Positions 22,701-33,987 of a DNA stretch of 64,000 nt are shown here, piece by piece; positions within the stretch are counted from its first letter, which is position 1; every line of letters begins with the position of its first letter. Source of the DNA: Limnomonas spitsbergensis. Taxonomy: Eukaryota; Chlorophyta; Chlorophyceae; Chlamydomonadales. The notes below the pieces were generated by a model. That model was not told where the DNA came from, ran no database searches, and saw only the letters and a program-made list of their open reading frames with translations. The position numbers were made by a program, and so were the translations under genes. Where the stretch lies: NCBI GenBank assembly GCA_037349105.1, contig JAYJMM010000113.1:62001-126000 (forward strand), read 5' to 3'.

Positions 22701-24595
22701 AAGCCAATCCAGGTGGTGTAGAAAAGGGCCGAACCCTAAACCCTCCCCCTCCTCACAGCATGAGTCTGAAGCCAATCCAGGTGGTGTAGAAAAGGGCCGA
22801 ACCCTAAACCCTCCCCCTCCTCACAGCATGAGCCTGAAGCCAATCCAGGTGGTGTAGAACAGGGCCTCCATCCCCGCATGCTTGTAGTGCCGCTTTGCGA
22901 TCAGGAGCCAGGTGTTGATCTCTACTAGCACTGTAAGGAGGGCGGCGCATGTGGACAGCAGCTCAGATCAACTCATGGGTCAGCAACTTGGTTCAGTTCA
23001 GGTGGGCAGCAACTCAGATCAGTTCAGTGCCCTGTGTTGTGTCGACCTTGGCAGTCAGGGGCCAGGCATTGATCTCCACTATAGCACTGCAAGGAAGGAA
23101 GCGCAGTTCAGGGCAGCAGGTCAGCTCAGGGAGGCAGGTGGACACTGCAGGTCAGCAGCGTGTCTAGAAACCGCAGCTTGTGCAGATTTGTTTTTCAAAT
23201 ATTTAAATATTTCGAAATGGGGACTGGTATTCGTTGGAGATAAAAGCATCCGCTGGGCCACATCGGTGCGACAGGCCCACCGAGCAGCAATCCATGAGCA
23301 ACGGTGTCCGAGCAGTGCTGAGGGGATTAGGTCATGGTGTAAAGTGCATGACGCAAGGCATAGCATGAAAGGATTGAGATCTCTCATTTTTGTGCTCGGA
23401 CTGGGCTGGCTTTGCATCTGCTTCACATTGAGGTCTGGGGTCAGGCCTTATGGCCAGTCTGGCCTGCAATAAATCCGCAGCAAGAAATATGGTCAAGGGA
23501 GGGATACTGGATGATGATTCCAATGAGCACAGCTGAGATTACAAGCCCATAAGCCCATCAGACTCCACGGCTCCACGCCCTCAGCCAGGCATGCGCATGT
23601 AGCTGAAACCTGCTCAAGCCACATGGCTTCTGCAAGGCTTCCACGACACCATGCACCCCAGGGGGATCTCCCTGGTGCACCCTTGTAATAAAAAACGTAA
23701 GAAAAACGCGGTTATGCACACATATGCAGCTGCAGCCAGGCCTGAAAATATTCCTGATGCTGCAAGACTGCCGCATAGGCATGCACCTTCTTGTCTTAAA
23801 ATACGTCGAAGCCGTTTTTAAGATGCCCCTTTTTCGTTTCTACCGTGCATACGCATGCAGTTGCGGCCAGGCCTGAAGCCTCCCCATGCTGCATGGCTGC
23901 TGCCTCACCATGCAACCCTCTGAATTGCTACAAATAAAACCTGTTTCCTAAACATGCATTTTGTATTTTTGAACATGCATGCGCATGCAGCTGTTGTCAG
24001 TTCTGAATTGTCGCCCCATGCTGCATGGCCATGTACATGATGGACGCTCACTGCTGGTAGCCATGAGCAGCGTAAATTGTCCATGCACCAGGGAATAAAA
24101 CCTCCCTTCATGCAGCATGGCCGCTGTGTTGCCATGCAGACGCATCACTCACTGTTGATGGCCATGAGCGGTGCGTATTTGACGTGGTACCAGGGTATAG
24201 CCAGGTATATGGCGGTGAGGATATGGTGGCTGATGATCGCGACGTGGCCCTTGACGCACGACGGGTCCAAAATCACCTGCCAACAGCAACGATCAAACCC
24301 TTGATCCGTCAACCAAGATCCAGTGTGTTTAAAGAAATGACAGATTTAATCAGTGAGCCCCTGCCCTCTGTGAACGATCCTGGGTACTTCGATCTCTCTC
24401 CGGACACCGTCGACCTACCCAGATGCCGTCCAGGACGAAGTAGAGCGCGGTCGCACCCCACAGCACCCAGAATGCTTTACCGGTAGTCATATAGAAGATG
24501 TCGATCACGAACATGCCTAGGACATAAGCGAGGTTGAAGTAGTCGTGGGTGACAACATTCTGGGGCAGAGTCGTCGCCAGTTTCCTCGAGCCCAT
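19736..24595 (-). CDS. TLC-domain multi-pass membrane protein (TLCD4/TMEM56-like)
   Basis: Exons 24419-24595, 24153-24276, 22825-22930 and 19736-19940 (612 nt, 203 aa) close in frame with GT-AG introns. The product is almost entirely membrane segments: LAYVLGMFVIDIFYM, FWVLWGATALYFVL, HVAIISHHILTAIYL (the conserved His pair of TLC domains), INMLVEINTWLLI, FYTTWIGFRLMLYPYLV and WNILLLGPILQAYLTMLNFWW. The order, histidines and EINT-x-L motif fit the TRAM/LAG1/CLN8 family, whose members act in ER and other membranes in lipid synthesis, sensing or trafficking. It is nearest the short TLCD4-like subgroup; ceramide synthase is unlikely at this length and without a Lag1 motif. The ATG at 24595 opens the first exon directly upstream of the first membrane segment. 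Intron 3 is dominated by a 68-bp array. Confidence 0.86.
20090..20296 (-). repeat. Decayed outlying copies of the 68-bp array
   Basis: Stretches such as ctagcctgaagcctacacag then gcgatgtacac, and ggtgatgtacaacactgcaa, resemble the array unit (catgagcctgaagccaatcc, aggtggtgtag) but are diverged and irregularly spaced. They form the old edge of the array next to the last TLC exon. Confidence 0.6.
20297..22866 (-). repeat. 68-bp minisatellite, 38 copies, built on the TLC exon 3 donor junction
   Basis: The word gaaaagggcc recurs from 20341 to 22857 at exactly 68-bp steps (37 periods). On the minus strand each unit is the last 34 nt of exon 3 (encoding FYTTWIGFRLM) followed by the donor gtgagg and 34 nt of intron containing ggtttaggg, which is telomere-like. 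Units are nearly identical. The main variant, agcctg/agtctg, is silent in the exon reading (AGG/AGA, Arg). The copy at 22825 is first in transcription order and is the one joined to intact exon 3. Continuing past it gives CTG TGA, an immediate stop. Confidence 0.97.
23040..24100 (-). repeat. Decayed copies of TLC exon 3 acceptor and exon 2 donor inside intron 2
   Basis: On the minus strand, about 23045-23100 carries tgcagtgctatagtggagat then caatgcctggcccctgactg. This matches the true exon 3 start (acagtgctagtagagatcaa, cacctggctcctgatcg). Bases about 24041-24095 copy the exon 2 end (acgctcactgctggtagcca, tgagcagcg) against tcactcactgttgatggcca, tgagcggtg. In between, catgcatgcgcatgcagctg-type segments repeat near 23590, 23720, 23850 and 23980. 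Confidence 0.78.
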
Positions 24596-26370
24596 GCTGC
24601 CCTACTGCCTTCGGGCTCGGAAACACACTCCGGCTCAGCGGTAGTTCTCTGAAAGAGGAGCGATGCCGATTATGGATTCAGAAACAGATTGACAGGCATC
24701 TGGATTCGATCGAAGCATGCTTGGCTTCCAGTCAAGATGCGGTATCCGTCACGTGGGGACCGAGTGTGAGGGAAGGAATCATTAGTATGGCGGGCACGCG
24801 GGGTGGGCAGTGCTAATTTTAGCGCGCTTCAGCCACAATTCAGCTACAACCCAGATCCGGCCAGGTGTCCATCTTGCAGGCCTGTCAAGGTTTGGGTACC
24901 GTAGTTGGTTCCTATGATGAATGGACTATCAGTGGCTGCCCTGCGGCCTGCTCATTGAGGACGAGCCTGGTGCATATTAAAGAATAATAACAGGGACCAA
25001 GGGCGGGATGTGGGACCCAACTTACAGTGCAAACCTGGCCCAGAGGCCATGATAATATACCTGCATCCACACTACAAAACCAGTGTAAGGTTGCTCTGTT
25101 AAATGTAACCATCAATTCCGGTACCAGCAGTTTTTATCAGGTACTGCCTACAGTTGTGCTCGTCAGGAAGGGCCATGCCCACACTGACAGGCACCTTGAC
25201 AGTGTAAATGCAAAAGTGCAACAAACTCGTTGCAATATCAGAAGTCATGAGCAAATGGTTCAACTACCGGATACCCATAGCTACCTGTTCTCAGCATAAA
25301 ACACAGCATTGTTTTGTTTTTGCTATTGTAACTAGGAAAAAATGTCTCCGTTTTCGACCGTTGCTTTCCTGGATATGCAGGCCAAGGAAGGTGAAATCAA
25401 ATTGGGCGGATTTCAGAATTTCTGCCAAACACCACTTTGAGTCTACGACCTATTTCTTGGAAGTTGGCCTGAACCAGGTTGCCCCCCCCGTGGCCTGTAC
25501 CCTGTAACACTCACACAAGCCAAAGCATCACCCCTGGTGAGTGTCGTTCCCCAGGCCCACAAATCACAAAAACTGAAGATAAAAGTTGAGGTTCTGCGTA
25601 AAAGACATTCAAGGACACACAAGACACAGTCATCAACTCCAAGCCACGGAGACCTAGAGACCAAGGCACTGCCGCTAGAATCATATGCATAAGCAGCACT
25701 GCTAACGACCAATCATACATTTGACAAAAAGGAAGATTCCACATTTCCACGTGTCACTCCCCGTAAAAACTCACCAGCAGCAAGTTTTTCAGGCTCCCAT
25801 TTAAAAGCAATACACGCAATACCGAACCTCTCGCACGAAAGCAAAGCACACATTGAATGGGCAGTGAGATCTAGGTGAGATCTGCACACCTGCAAAACAA
25901 ACCTGCCAGTCTGTAAACAAAACTGACAATCAGCTGAAGGCTGGTTATGAAGGGGGCTGCGCCTCAACTGCGTCTTGCCGGGGCAGAAGTCTGAACATCT
26001 GCAAAACAAACAAGCCCGTAAAAAACTGACAATCTGCTCAATCCTGGATATCAGGGGGGCTGCTCCTTAGTTACCTCTTGCCATAGACAGGCGTTCACAC
26101 CCAGGCTTGCAGGCCCCACACCGCCGGTGTCTACTTACAGGAGAGCTTCAGCCTCACTTCAGCAGCATCACAGCCTACGATCGGAGGGGGCCGGGTGGAA
26201 GCTAGCCCTGCTGCTTGGGCAACTGTCTGCAGGTCGGTCAAGGCTAGGCCTCCATAGGCCCAGTGGTGGCCTTCCGGCACCAACCCAGAGGTGACAAGCT
26301 GGTATGCACTTTAAATTAAAACTGCTCATCGCCCCGAAGCCGTCTGTCACGCACTGTCGGTAAACGCTGC
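24596..26370. other. Intergenic region between TLC and GGCT-like genes
   Basis: Contains the TLC promoter side and the 3' flank of the next gene. The only structure I see is a two-copy diverged tandem repeat at about 25880-26095 (cacctgcaaaacaaacctgc, then actgacaatcagctga and a ttgcc-gggcag end, against catctgcaaaacaaacaagc and actgacaatctgctca). No convincing gene; scattered open frames lack family features. Confidence 0.5.
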
Positions 26371-29300
26371 CTAACGCCCCTTGCCAAGGACCGGCGACCA
26401 TACCCAGTCATGCAGGCCCCACACCATCGCATTCACAGAGCTGGCCAGCGGGCTGACCCAGTTAGGCATGCCCCCCTCCTCCTGCTGCTGCTGCTGCTGC
26501 CCCTGCTCCTGCAGCCCCTCCTTCTGCAGCGGCTGCTGCCCCTGCTGTTTCCGTCCACTGCCCTCGGCAGACGATCCAACAGCAGCCGGGATAACCTCCC
26601 TTCCCACTCCTGCACCGCGCCCAGCAGGAATCCACCTCTTGCTCACACCTGCCCCAGCTGACCCGTCCGCACCCGGGCGCCTCGAGCCGCCCCTCATCAG
26701 CCCTGCTTGGTCGAGCGCCCACATGGTGGGCACGAGGGACGCGGCTACTGCCAGCGCCGTGGCCCCAGCAGCCAAGCCTCCGACTACCGAGGCCAGGCCG
26801 CTGCGGTCAAAGGCCTGCATGCGCTGCATCCATTGCTGGTATTCCGGAGACAGGCCGTGATACGCGGCACCTGAGCAGAGTGGAGTTTGGGGAGGTGGGA
26901 TGGAGTAGAGTTTGGGAAAGCGGTCCTAGGGGGAGGTAAGAAGGGGGGGGGGGGGGCAGTAATATTACCGCAATATAGGAAGGAGACGGGGAGGCGAGGG
27001 GGGGAGGCAATTTTGAGAGTGGGTGAGGGGGAAACTCGATAGAGGGGGAGGTGAGGGGGGGAGGTGAGGGGTGTAAAGGCCTGGAGTCTAAAGGACGGTC
27101 ATTTTAGATTCCAGGCACCAGTGGAGTAGTGGTTAACGTTTTACGGTACCTACGCCAAGTTATGCCTTTGCATGGCAGTCTATCCAGTGCTATGGTTAAA
27201 CAGGTGGCGTCATAGATCCACACCTTATGGCGCATTGTTTCTTCATTTACTTTCTGGAGGATGCTAGCTGCTGATTGACCCCCAGGGGGCCTCCACCGTT
27301 GATCCTCCTATCTGTAGAACTGCACTTCTTACACCTGCCTGATGGCTTGTTTCCTTGATCCTTATTCCGACCAACGGTCTCAAGGGCATCATCTTGGGAC
27401 CTTGGCTCATGCTACACAGTTTATTTCTCCCTCTCTCATCAGCGTCAGGAGCTGCACCTGGGACTCCCCAATACCCTCCCCCCCAATACCCATCCTCCCT
27501 AATACCCTTCCTCCCTAATACCCATCCTCCCTAATACCCATCCTCCCCAATACCCTCCCCCCCAATACCCATCCTCCCTAATACCCATACTCCCTAATAC
27601 CCATCCTCCCTAATACCCATCCTCCCTAATACCCATCCTCCCTAATACCCATCCTCCCTAATACCCATCCTCCCTAATACCCATCCTCCCCAATACCCTC
27701 CCCCCCAATACCCATCCTCCCTAATACCCATCCTCCCTAATACCCATCCTCCCTAATACCCATCCTCCCTAATACCCATCCTCCCTAATACCCATCCTCC
27801 CTAATACCCATCCTCCCTAATACCCATCCTCCCTAATACCCTTCCTCCACAATACCCATCCTCCCTAATACCCTTCCTCCCTAATACCCATACTCCCTAA
27901 TACCCATCCTCCCTAATACCCATCCTCCCTAATACCCATCCTCCCTAATACCCATCCTCCCTAATACCCATCCTCCCTAATACCCATCCTCCACAATACC
28001 CTTCCTCCACAATACCCATCCTCCCTAATACCCATCCTCCCTAATACCCATCCTCCCTAATACCCATCCTCCCCAATACCCATCCTCCCTAATACCCATC
28101 CTCCCTAATACCCATCCTCCCTAATACCCATCCTCCCTAATACCCATCCTCCCTAATACCCTTCCTCCCTAATACCCATCCTCCCTAATACCCATCCTCC
28201 CTAATACCCTTCCTCCCTAATACCCATCCTCCCTAATACCCTTCCTCCACAATACCCATCCTCCCTAATACCCATCCTCCCTAATACCCATCCTCCCTAA
28301 TACCCATCCTCCCTAATACCCATCCTCCCTAATACCCATCCTCCCTTATACCCATCCTCCCTAATACCCTTCCTCCCTAATACCCATACTCCCTAATACC
28401 CATCCTCCCTAATATCCATCCTCCACAATACCCATCCTCCCTAATACCCATCCTCCCTAATACCCATCCTCCCTAATACCCTTCCTCCCTAATACCCATC
28501 CTCCCTAATACCCATCCTCCCTAATACCCTTCCTCCCTAATACACATCCTCCCTAATACCCATCCTCCCTAATACCCATCCTCCCTAATACCCATCCTCC
28601 CTAATACCCATCCTCCCTAATACCCATCCTCCCTAATACCCATCCTCCCTAACACCCATCCTCCCCAATACCCATCCTCCCTAATACCCATCCTCCCTAA
28701 TACCCATCCTCCCTAATACCCATCCTCCCTAATACCCATCCTCCCTAATACCCATCCTCCCTAATACCCATCCTCCCTAATACCCATAACCCCATGCCCC
28801 TCTTTATCAGGAGACACACGCCCAAGGACCTGCCTTCCAGTAATATGTCCAGATATCTCTGTGACGGCTTGACCGCCCCTGTGACCCCCAGCTCGGTCGG
28901 GGCCCCGGTGCTCCTGCGCCAGGGGGCCAGGGAGGCCGTGGCGCCCATGAGAGTGACCACTGTGTGCTGACTCCCGTCATACAGGCGACACGGTAGCTCC
29001 ACCACCTGATACCTGCACGGCCGGGGAAGCCAGGGAGGGAGGGAGATACAGATTAAGGGGGGGTCTATTTTCAGCAAGAAAACCAGAAATAGGAGAAGCG
29101 AAACATCATGTTCATTCATCCGGGCACGGCCAGTCAGCCTTCCTTAACCCTCGCCTGAGGGCGTGTGATCTATTTTAGTGAAGGCATTCAAAGGAAGGGT
29201 GTTTTTTTAAGACGCGGCCAGTCTGGTAGAATGAGCAGGCACAGTACAGGCCCGAATTAGGGTTTAGAAGCAAGCACACCACTTGCCCGGTTTAAGGTTA

Positions 29301-32153
29301 AGGAGCAAGCACCGCACTGGCCTGGTTTAGGGTTTAGGAGCAAGCACAGCAGTGGCCCGGTTTAGGGTTCAGGAGCAAGCACACCACTGACCCGATTTAG
29401 GAATTAGGAGCAAGCACAGCACTGACTCGCTTTAGGGTTTGGGAGCAAGCATAGCTGCACTTACCCCGTCCCTGAGCCCCTGCTCTGGACGCCCTCGCTG
29501 CGCTTGATGGAGCTCCATTCGTCGCGGCTGATAAGGTGGATCACACCGTGCACATCCTGCCGGTCGCCGGGCATACACCTGCAGCATGCGGCACAAGTTA
29601 ATGGTTCATTCTAAGACCCATCCCAGCAGCAAAACTGTGCACCCTTGCAATGTTAAATGTCAGGTGTTCCCCAGCTTGGGGCTGGGGGATGGGGGCTTCT
29701 CCATGACAGGCTGACGGGTATGGCCTTTTTGGTGCTTCATTTCCATTTATTTCGAAACTGAAATGGCACGAGAATTCAACCCAGCCTACAGTTTCAGTGG
29801 GCTTTTAAACAGAATGAACAGGTCGCTGTACATTGCATTCGGAATGGGTTGCACTCGTGCAATTCAGCTACTCTACAGCTTCACCACAGCTACACTTCAG
29901 CAGCACTCCTTCCAATAGCCTGGTTCAGCAAGCGCTGCTGCTTGGGCCACTGTCAGTGGGCCACTCGTGATGATGTCTCAGTCAGAACTCCGGTGGCATC
30001 CCAAATACTCTGCTCTGGTGGTCTGGTATGTGCTAAGAAGAATACAAATAATAACAACAAGAATGATGGTCACTGCCTGAGAGACCTTCCTTGGTGGGGT
30101 CGATCCTAGGGCAGGCCCACACTTGTGGTCCCCGCCGCAGCTTGCATTGTCGAAGGCAGGGCTCTAAGCCTTGACCCCTGCACCCTTAGCCGGTGTGGCA
30201 CTGTGGCTAGGGTTAAGGGTTTAGGGTTTGGGGTTCAGATTTCACTGTGGCTCACCTCTCAATGGTTGCAAACCCTGGCTCGATGTACGGTAGGCCCTGC
30301 ATCGGGCGGGCAATGAAATGCTTAAGCAGCAGGGGTTGTGGGGCAGGAGGGGCAGCAGTCACTGTACCAAGGAGGGAGCTTAATTTATAGTTCTATACTG
30401 CACGAGCAGCAGGGTAATATTGTGCTGTTACCTATGATGGCTTCACTAGCAAAAGTTAATTAGAAGCAAGCAGCTGCTTCTTACATGTTTTTTCAGATGG
30501 CAATTTTGCGGCCCGTTTAAGGTGCTTGTCTGCCTACCTTGTACATAAGCATGTCATCCCCGCAGTACTTTCGTTTCCGTCGGAGAAGTTGATAAAAACG
30601 AAAATGTGTTGAAAAGTGCCAGAAAAGTGCGGAAGTTAAGGTAATGCCTTGATGTGTATGTGTGCAAGGGGCGAAAAATAGCAGGAGGAGGGCGTTGAGC
30701 CTTGGGGCAATGCTGTGCAGGCTGTGACGGGTACGATGTATCATCAGAGCTCGCCAGTGACAAATGATGATGTAGAACACACACCCACAAGAGAGTGATG
30801 AGCCATGGGTTGTTGTTGCTACAAGGGGTATATGCAGTACATGGGGATGCAATTCATGCCATGAGGGTGTCGTGCGTGCCCTTAAGATTGCAAGCCATGA
30901 GGGTGCGGTTCATGCCATGACTGCATGACGGGTCCATGGCACGAGGGGTGTGGTTCGTGGAATGACGAGTGAGGTGCATGGTATGATGGGTGTGGTGCAT
31001 GGTATGATGGGTGTGGTGCATGGTATCATGGGTGAGGTGCATGGTATGAGGGATGTGGTGCATGGTATGATGGGTGTGGTGCATGGTATCATGGGTGTGG
31101 TGCATGGTATGATGGGTGTGGTGCATGATATGAGGGATGTGGTGCATGGTATCATGGGTGAGGTGCATGGTATGAGGGATGTGGTGCATGGTATGGGTGT
31201 GGTGCATGGTATGAGGGATATGGTGCATAACATGATGGGTGAGGTACATCGTCGTTGCTCACCAGGAGCCGGAAGCTGATGACGTATCCGTCCAGAACCC
31301 CTGGCACAGAGACCTTGGGATTGACCATACGTCGCTCCGTCAGCACCTTGGGCGACATGTTTGAGCCGTAGGCAAAGTAGAGGACGTCATGCTGGGCGCG
31401 GGCGGACACGAAGGGGCTACCAGCGGGTTGTGTCCGGGGCTCTTGCTGGGACCTGGGGGACCGTGGAGAGGAGTGCGAGTGCGTGTGAACTGTGAACCTT
31501 TGTTTGTAGGTCTTGTGCAGAGTATATGCCATGTTTCTTCCCACTGCCACTCTCATGCAATCGCCCATGCCACTGCCCATGCCACCTGCCCATCCAGTCT
31601 GCCCTCATGGCCTCATGGGCAAATAAATACAGCCATCTGGCCAACCGGATGGCCAGCAGAATTAAAGCGTCAAATTTTTCTTGAGGCTCAAAACTTGGCC
31701 AATCACTCAGTTTGCATGAGCCAAAGGCCTAGGCAGGTACACCCTACCCAATAGTAGTGGGGGGGACATTGAGTGCTGCAGCTCGTGGCGTTAACTTGGA
31801 TAAGCGCGTCGCCTGGCCAGCTGCAGGGCCTGTTAGTTGAATCCGTGCATTCATGTGCCTACAGTCCTGTTCAGCGACTGATAGAAGACGCTAAATAGCA
31901 GAGCTGAAAAGTGTGGCTTTCGATGATGTACGGCCAGGGAGTGAGAGGACGCAAGTGGCCCGCCCAACCCCCTTCTTTCACGCCCCCCCCCCCGGGACCC
32001 CACAGAAGTCGCTATTTTCCTGACCCCCTCATCCTGACGATTTTTGTGTAGACTTACGCTTCGGTTTCGGCGCATCGACAGCGAGGACTGCAAAGGCAGT
32101 GTTTTTTGACGACGGCGAGAGCCACTGAATGGTCTCAGCGCAGCTGCTGTCAT
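26371..32153 (-). CDS. Gamma-glutamylcyclotransferase-like protein with N-terminal presequence and C-terminal membrane segment
   Basis: Exons 32058-32153, 31263-31391, 30256-30296 (41 nt), 29465-29578, 28834-29012 and 26371-26870 total 1059 nt (352 aa) in one frame. The GGCT/AIG2-fold substrate loop YFAYGSNM is at residues 37-44, followed by GLPYIEPGFATIE and DVHGVIHLI. The SEGV motif carries the probable catalytic Glu117. VKPSQRYLDILLEGAAYHGL ends the fold. GGCT enzymes turn gamma-glutamyl amino acids or peptides into 5-oxoproline. The first 32 residues are Arg/Ser-rich without acids (organelle presequence likely). Residues about 214-233 form one hydrophobic helix, followed by a Gly/Ala/Gln-rich tail. 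Intron 5 requires a GC donor (exon ends GAAG, intron starts gcaggt) to keep the frame. The exon 1 to exon 2 junction is the least certain. Confidence 0.87.
27472..28792. repeat. 16-bp minisatellite, about 82 copies, in intron 5 of the GGCT-like gene
   Basis: The unit taatacccatcctccc is repeated with minor variants (cttcc, ccaca, catac). It ends about 40 bp from the exon 5 donor and contains no exon sequence, unlike most large arrays here. The rest of the intron (26871-27471) has G-rich [16 protein letters not shown] runs near 26940-27070 and no gene. Confidence 0.95.
29240..29466 (-). repeat. About 43-bp repeat, 6 diverged copies, abutting the exon 4 donor
   Basis: Plus-strand units read ggtttagggtttaggagcaa then gcacagcactggcc. 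The unit next to exon 4 contains the donor region (minus strand: cggggtaagtgcagctatgc, ttgctcccaaaccctaaa). Other units keep cgggtcagtggtgtgcttgc, tcctgaaccctaaa. The donor area is thus part of the unit, and the telomere-like CCCTAAA is in each copy. Confidence 0.75.
30845..31250. repeat. 21-bp minisatellite (about 18 copies) in intron 2 of the GGCT-like gene
   Basis: The unit gcatggtatgatgggtgtggt, with variants (tatcatgggtgaggt, tatgagggatgtggt), begins just inside the exon 2 donor. The 21-bp period keeps frames open on both strands (107-131 codons of His/Met/Thr-rich or Gly/Val/Met-rich peptide); these are artefacts. Confidence 0.92.
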
Positions 32154-32231
32154 TGCCGTTTCCGTCCTAGTCAGCAATAATTCGAAAAATCACACTGAAG
32201 CAGCTCCGTGTTTATCGCACCGTCGTTCACC
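32154..32231. promoter_or_regulatory. 78-bp bidirectional start region
   Basis: Only 78 bp separate the two divergent ATGs (32153 minus, GGCT-like; 32232 plus, APEM9-like). Both 5' UTRs and the core promoter must lie here or overlap the opposite first exon. No TATA box is evident; a small AT-rich core (caataattcgaaaaatcaca) lies in the middle. Confidence 0.6.
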
Positions 32232-33987
32232 ATGGTGTCGTGCGATGCCGACGAGGTGGCCTTACTTGAATCCCAGCTGGTGCTCGGTCACTTCGAAGAG
32301 GTGGCTGCTCGGTCTCACAGCATCTTAACTGCATCAGTCCCCAGCATCGAGCAGGCGAATGAGAGTCTACTGGCCAGGCTCTTGTTCGTTGCCATGCAAT
32401 CATTCTTCCTCAGTGCCAGGTACCATGCGCATGCAGACTTTTCTGGCTGCACGCGTCACTGCATGGCTGAAGCATGACAAATTTAACGCAGGCATCTGCA
32501 TGAATATCCCTCACAGGTTTTTAGGAACCTTACAGCATCATGATGGCTGCATGCTCAATTGCATGCATGGCTGTACCCATGTCACCAGCCGTGCCATGAA
32601 GCTGAAACGAATTATACACTTGTATGCGAAGGGAGATGGAGCTGCAGCAGGTCCTGGTTCAGAGCTTGGGCACGGAGCACAACGTGCCATGCAGGGCATT
32701 CCTACTCTGGTACGTCCTCGATTCGAAACTGCCTATCAGTGGCTGAACTGCAGCTGAAGCACCTTAAACAACACTCTGACAGGGACGGGGCGCAATATTT
32801 CACCTCAACATAGTGTACATGCCTCCTCTTGATTTGGCAGACAAACTGTTACGTCACGTGCCTTCTCTCTGTTCTACGTGCATGCCGCCTCCACTTGCCA
32901 CATTGTTTCCTGCGCTTTCTACCACAGGCAGCTGCTGCTCAACGACCACGGACAGGGCGTGGAAGCCAAGGGCCACCTGGAACACAGGCTACGACACCTG
33001 ATGGAGCAGACAAGCAGCGGAGCTTTCGAGTATTCGCCGCATATAGAGGGCCCGACTGAGCTGCTAAATGGCAAGGCGTCTGGGCACGTTGAGCATTGCG
33101 AGGGCTTACCTGGGGTCTCGTATCCCCAGCCCCTCCAAGACAATGACACGGGAGTGCAGGAAATGATTGCCACGTGTCGATGCTACGTCCTGGACACCCT
33201 CTGCGACAGCCTGCGAGACTACGACGGGGCAGCCACATGGCTCAGAGTGCAACAGGGACGAGAGCACCTGCCAGAGGGTGAGGTCCTGTGGCTTATCGGG
33301 CAGGTGCAAGAGCGTTCGGGCAAAAGTGCAGCCGGGGGCTCAAGAGAGCCGGGGCCCTCTGCCTCGGCCACAGTGGCCAGCAGCCGCACTCAGGAGAAGG
33401 CCCCTGCTGCTGCTGCTGCTACAGCTGACCCAATCGCAGCAGTTGGCTCAGGTTTCTTCACGATGATGGGCGATTTGTCTGACGATGGCAAAGACTGGCA
33501 TCAGACAAGTCCTCAAGCCTCAATCAGCAGCGCGAGCGGGTCGGGAGCGGGCCGCGCCCGGGCCGCCAGCGGAGCGGAGACTGGCCGCCGTTTGGGGCAA
33601 GCAACAGTGGCAACGGCAAGATCTGCTGCTGTGCAGCAATCGGTGCCCAGAAGCTGCTCTTCGGGGAGCAAATGGGTGAGGCACGTGTGGACGGCCACCG
33701 TAAGCCGCTTCAGGGCCTGGCAGCTGGGTGCGGCTGCCCGTCTGGCCCGGATCGGGGCCGCAGACCCAGCTGCCTCGTGGGAGAGCTGGCGGCACACGCT
33801 TTACATCCTGGCCTCGTGCGCGGTCGTGTTTGCGCTCGTGGCTGAGAGCCGGACCTTGGGGGCTGCCGCCAAGAGGTGGTGGCGGGAGCTGCGTGCTGCG
33901 TTGCGCGCCATGATGGCGGAGATGTTGTCCATGGGATTCGCCGTCACACCGAACCCCATCACCAATGGATACGCCGCCAGGGGATGA
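32232..33987 (+). CDS. Tail-anchored protein, candidate APEM9/PEX26-like peroxisomal import factor
   Basis: Exons 32232-32419, 32632-32709 and 32928-33987 (1326 nt, 441 aa) close in frame. The N-terminus (EVALLESQLVLGHFEEVAAR, then SHSIL) and the alternating helices that follow (ELQQVLVQSLGTEHNVPCRA, LEHRLRHLM, YVLDTLCDSLRDYDGAATWL) resemble the TPR-like helical repeats of plant APEM9. A Ser/Ala-rich disordered linker follows. A single hydrophobic segment, about residues 380-396 (LYILASCAVVFALVAES), lies close to the C-terminus. APEM9, the plant counterpart of PEX26/Pex15, is a peroxisomal tail-anchored protein that tethers the PEX1-PEX6 ATPase. The architecture is what I trust; sequence similarity is from memory and weak. 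Other tail-anchored helical proteins remain possible. Confidence 0.55.

Noticed and set aside
20297..22866. CRISPR-like direct repeats
   Set aside because: Units are contiguous and identical over their whole 68 bp, with no unique spacers, in an intron of a eukaryotic gene. The same applies to the 38-, 76-, 91- and 129-bp arrays.
26381..26860. 159-codon plus-strand ORF rich in Cys/Pro
   Set aside because: Antisense to the Gln/Gly/Ala-rich last exon of the GGCT-like gene; a CAG-type low-complexity shadow.
30854..31279. His/Met-rich and Gly/Val-rich ORFs on opposite strands
   Set aside because: Produced by the 21-bp minisatellite in GGCT intron 2.
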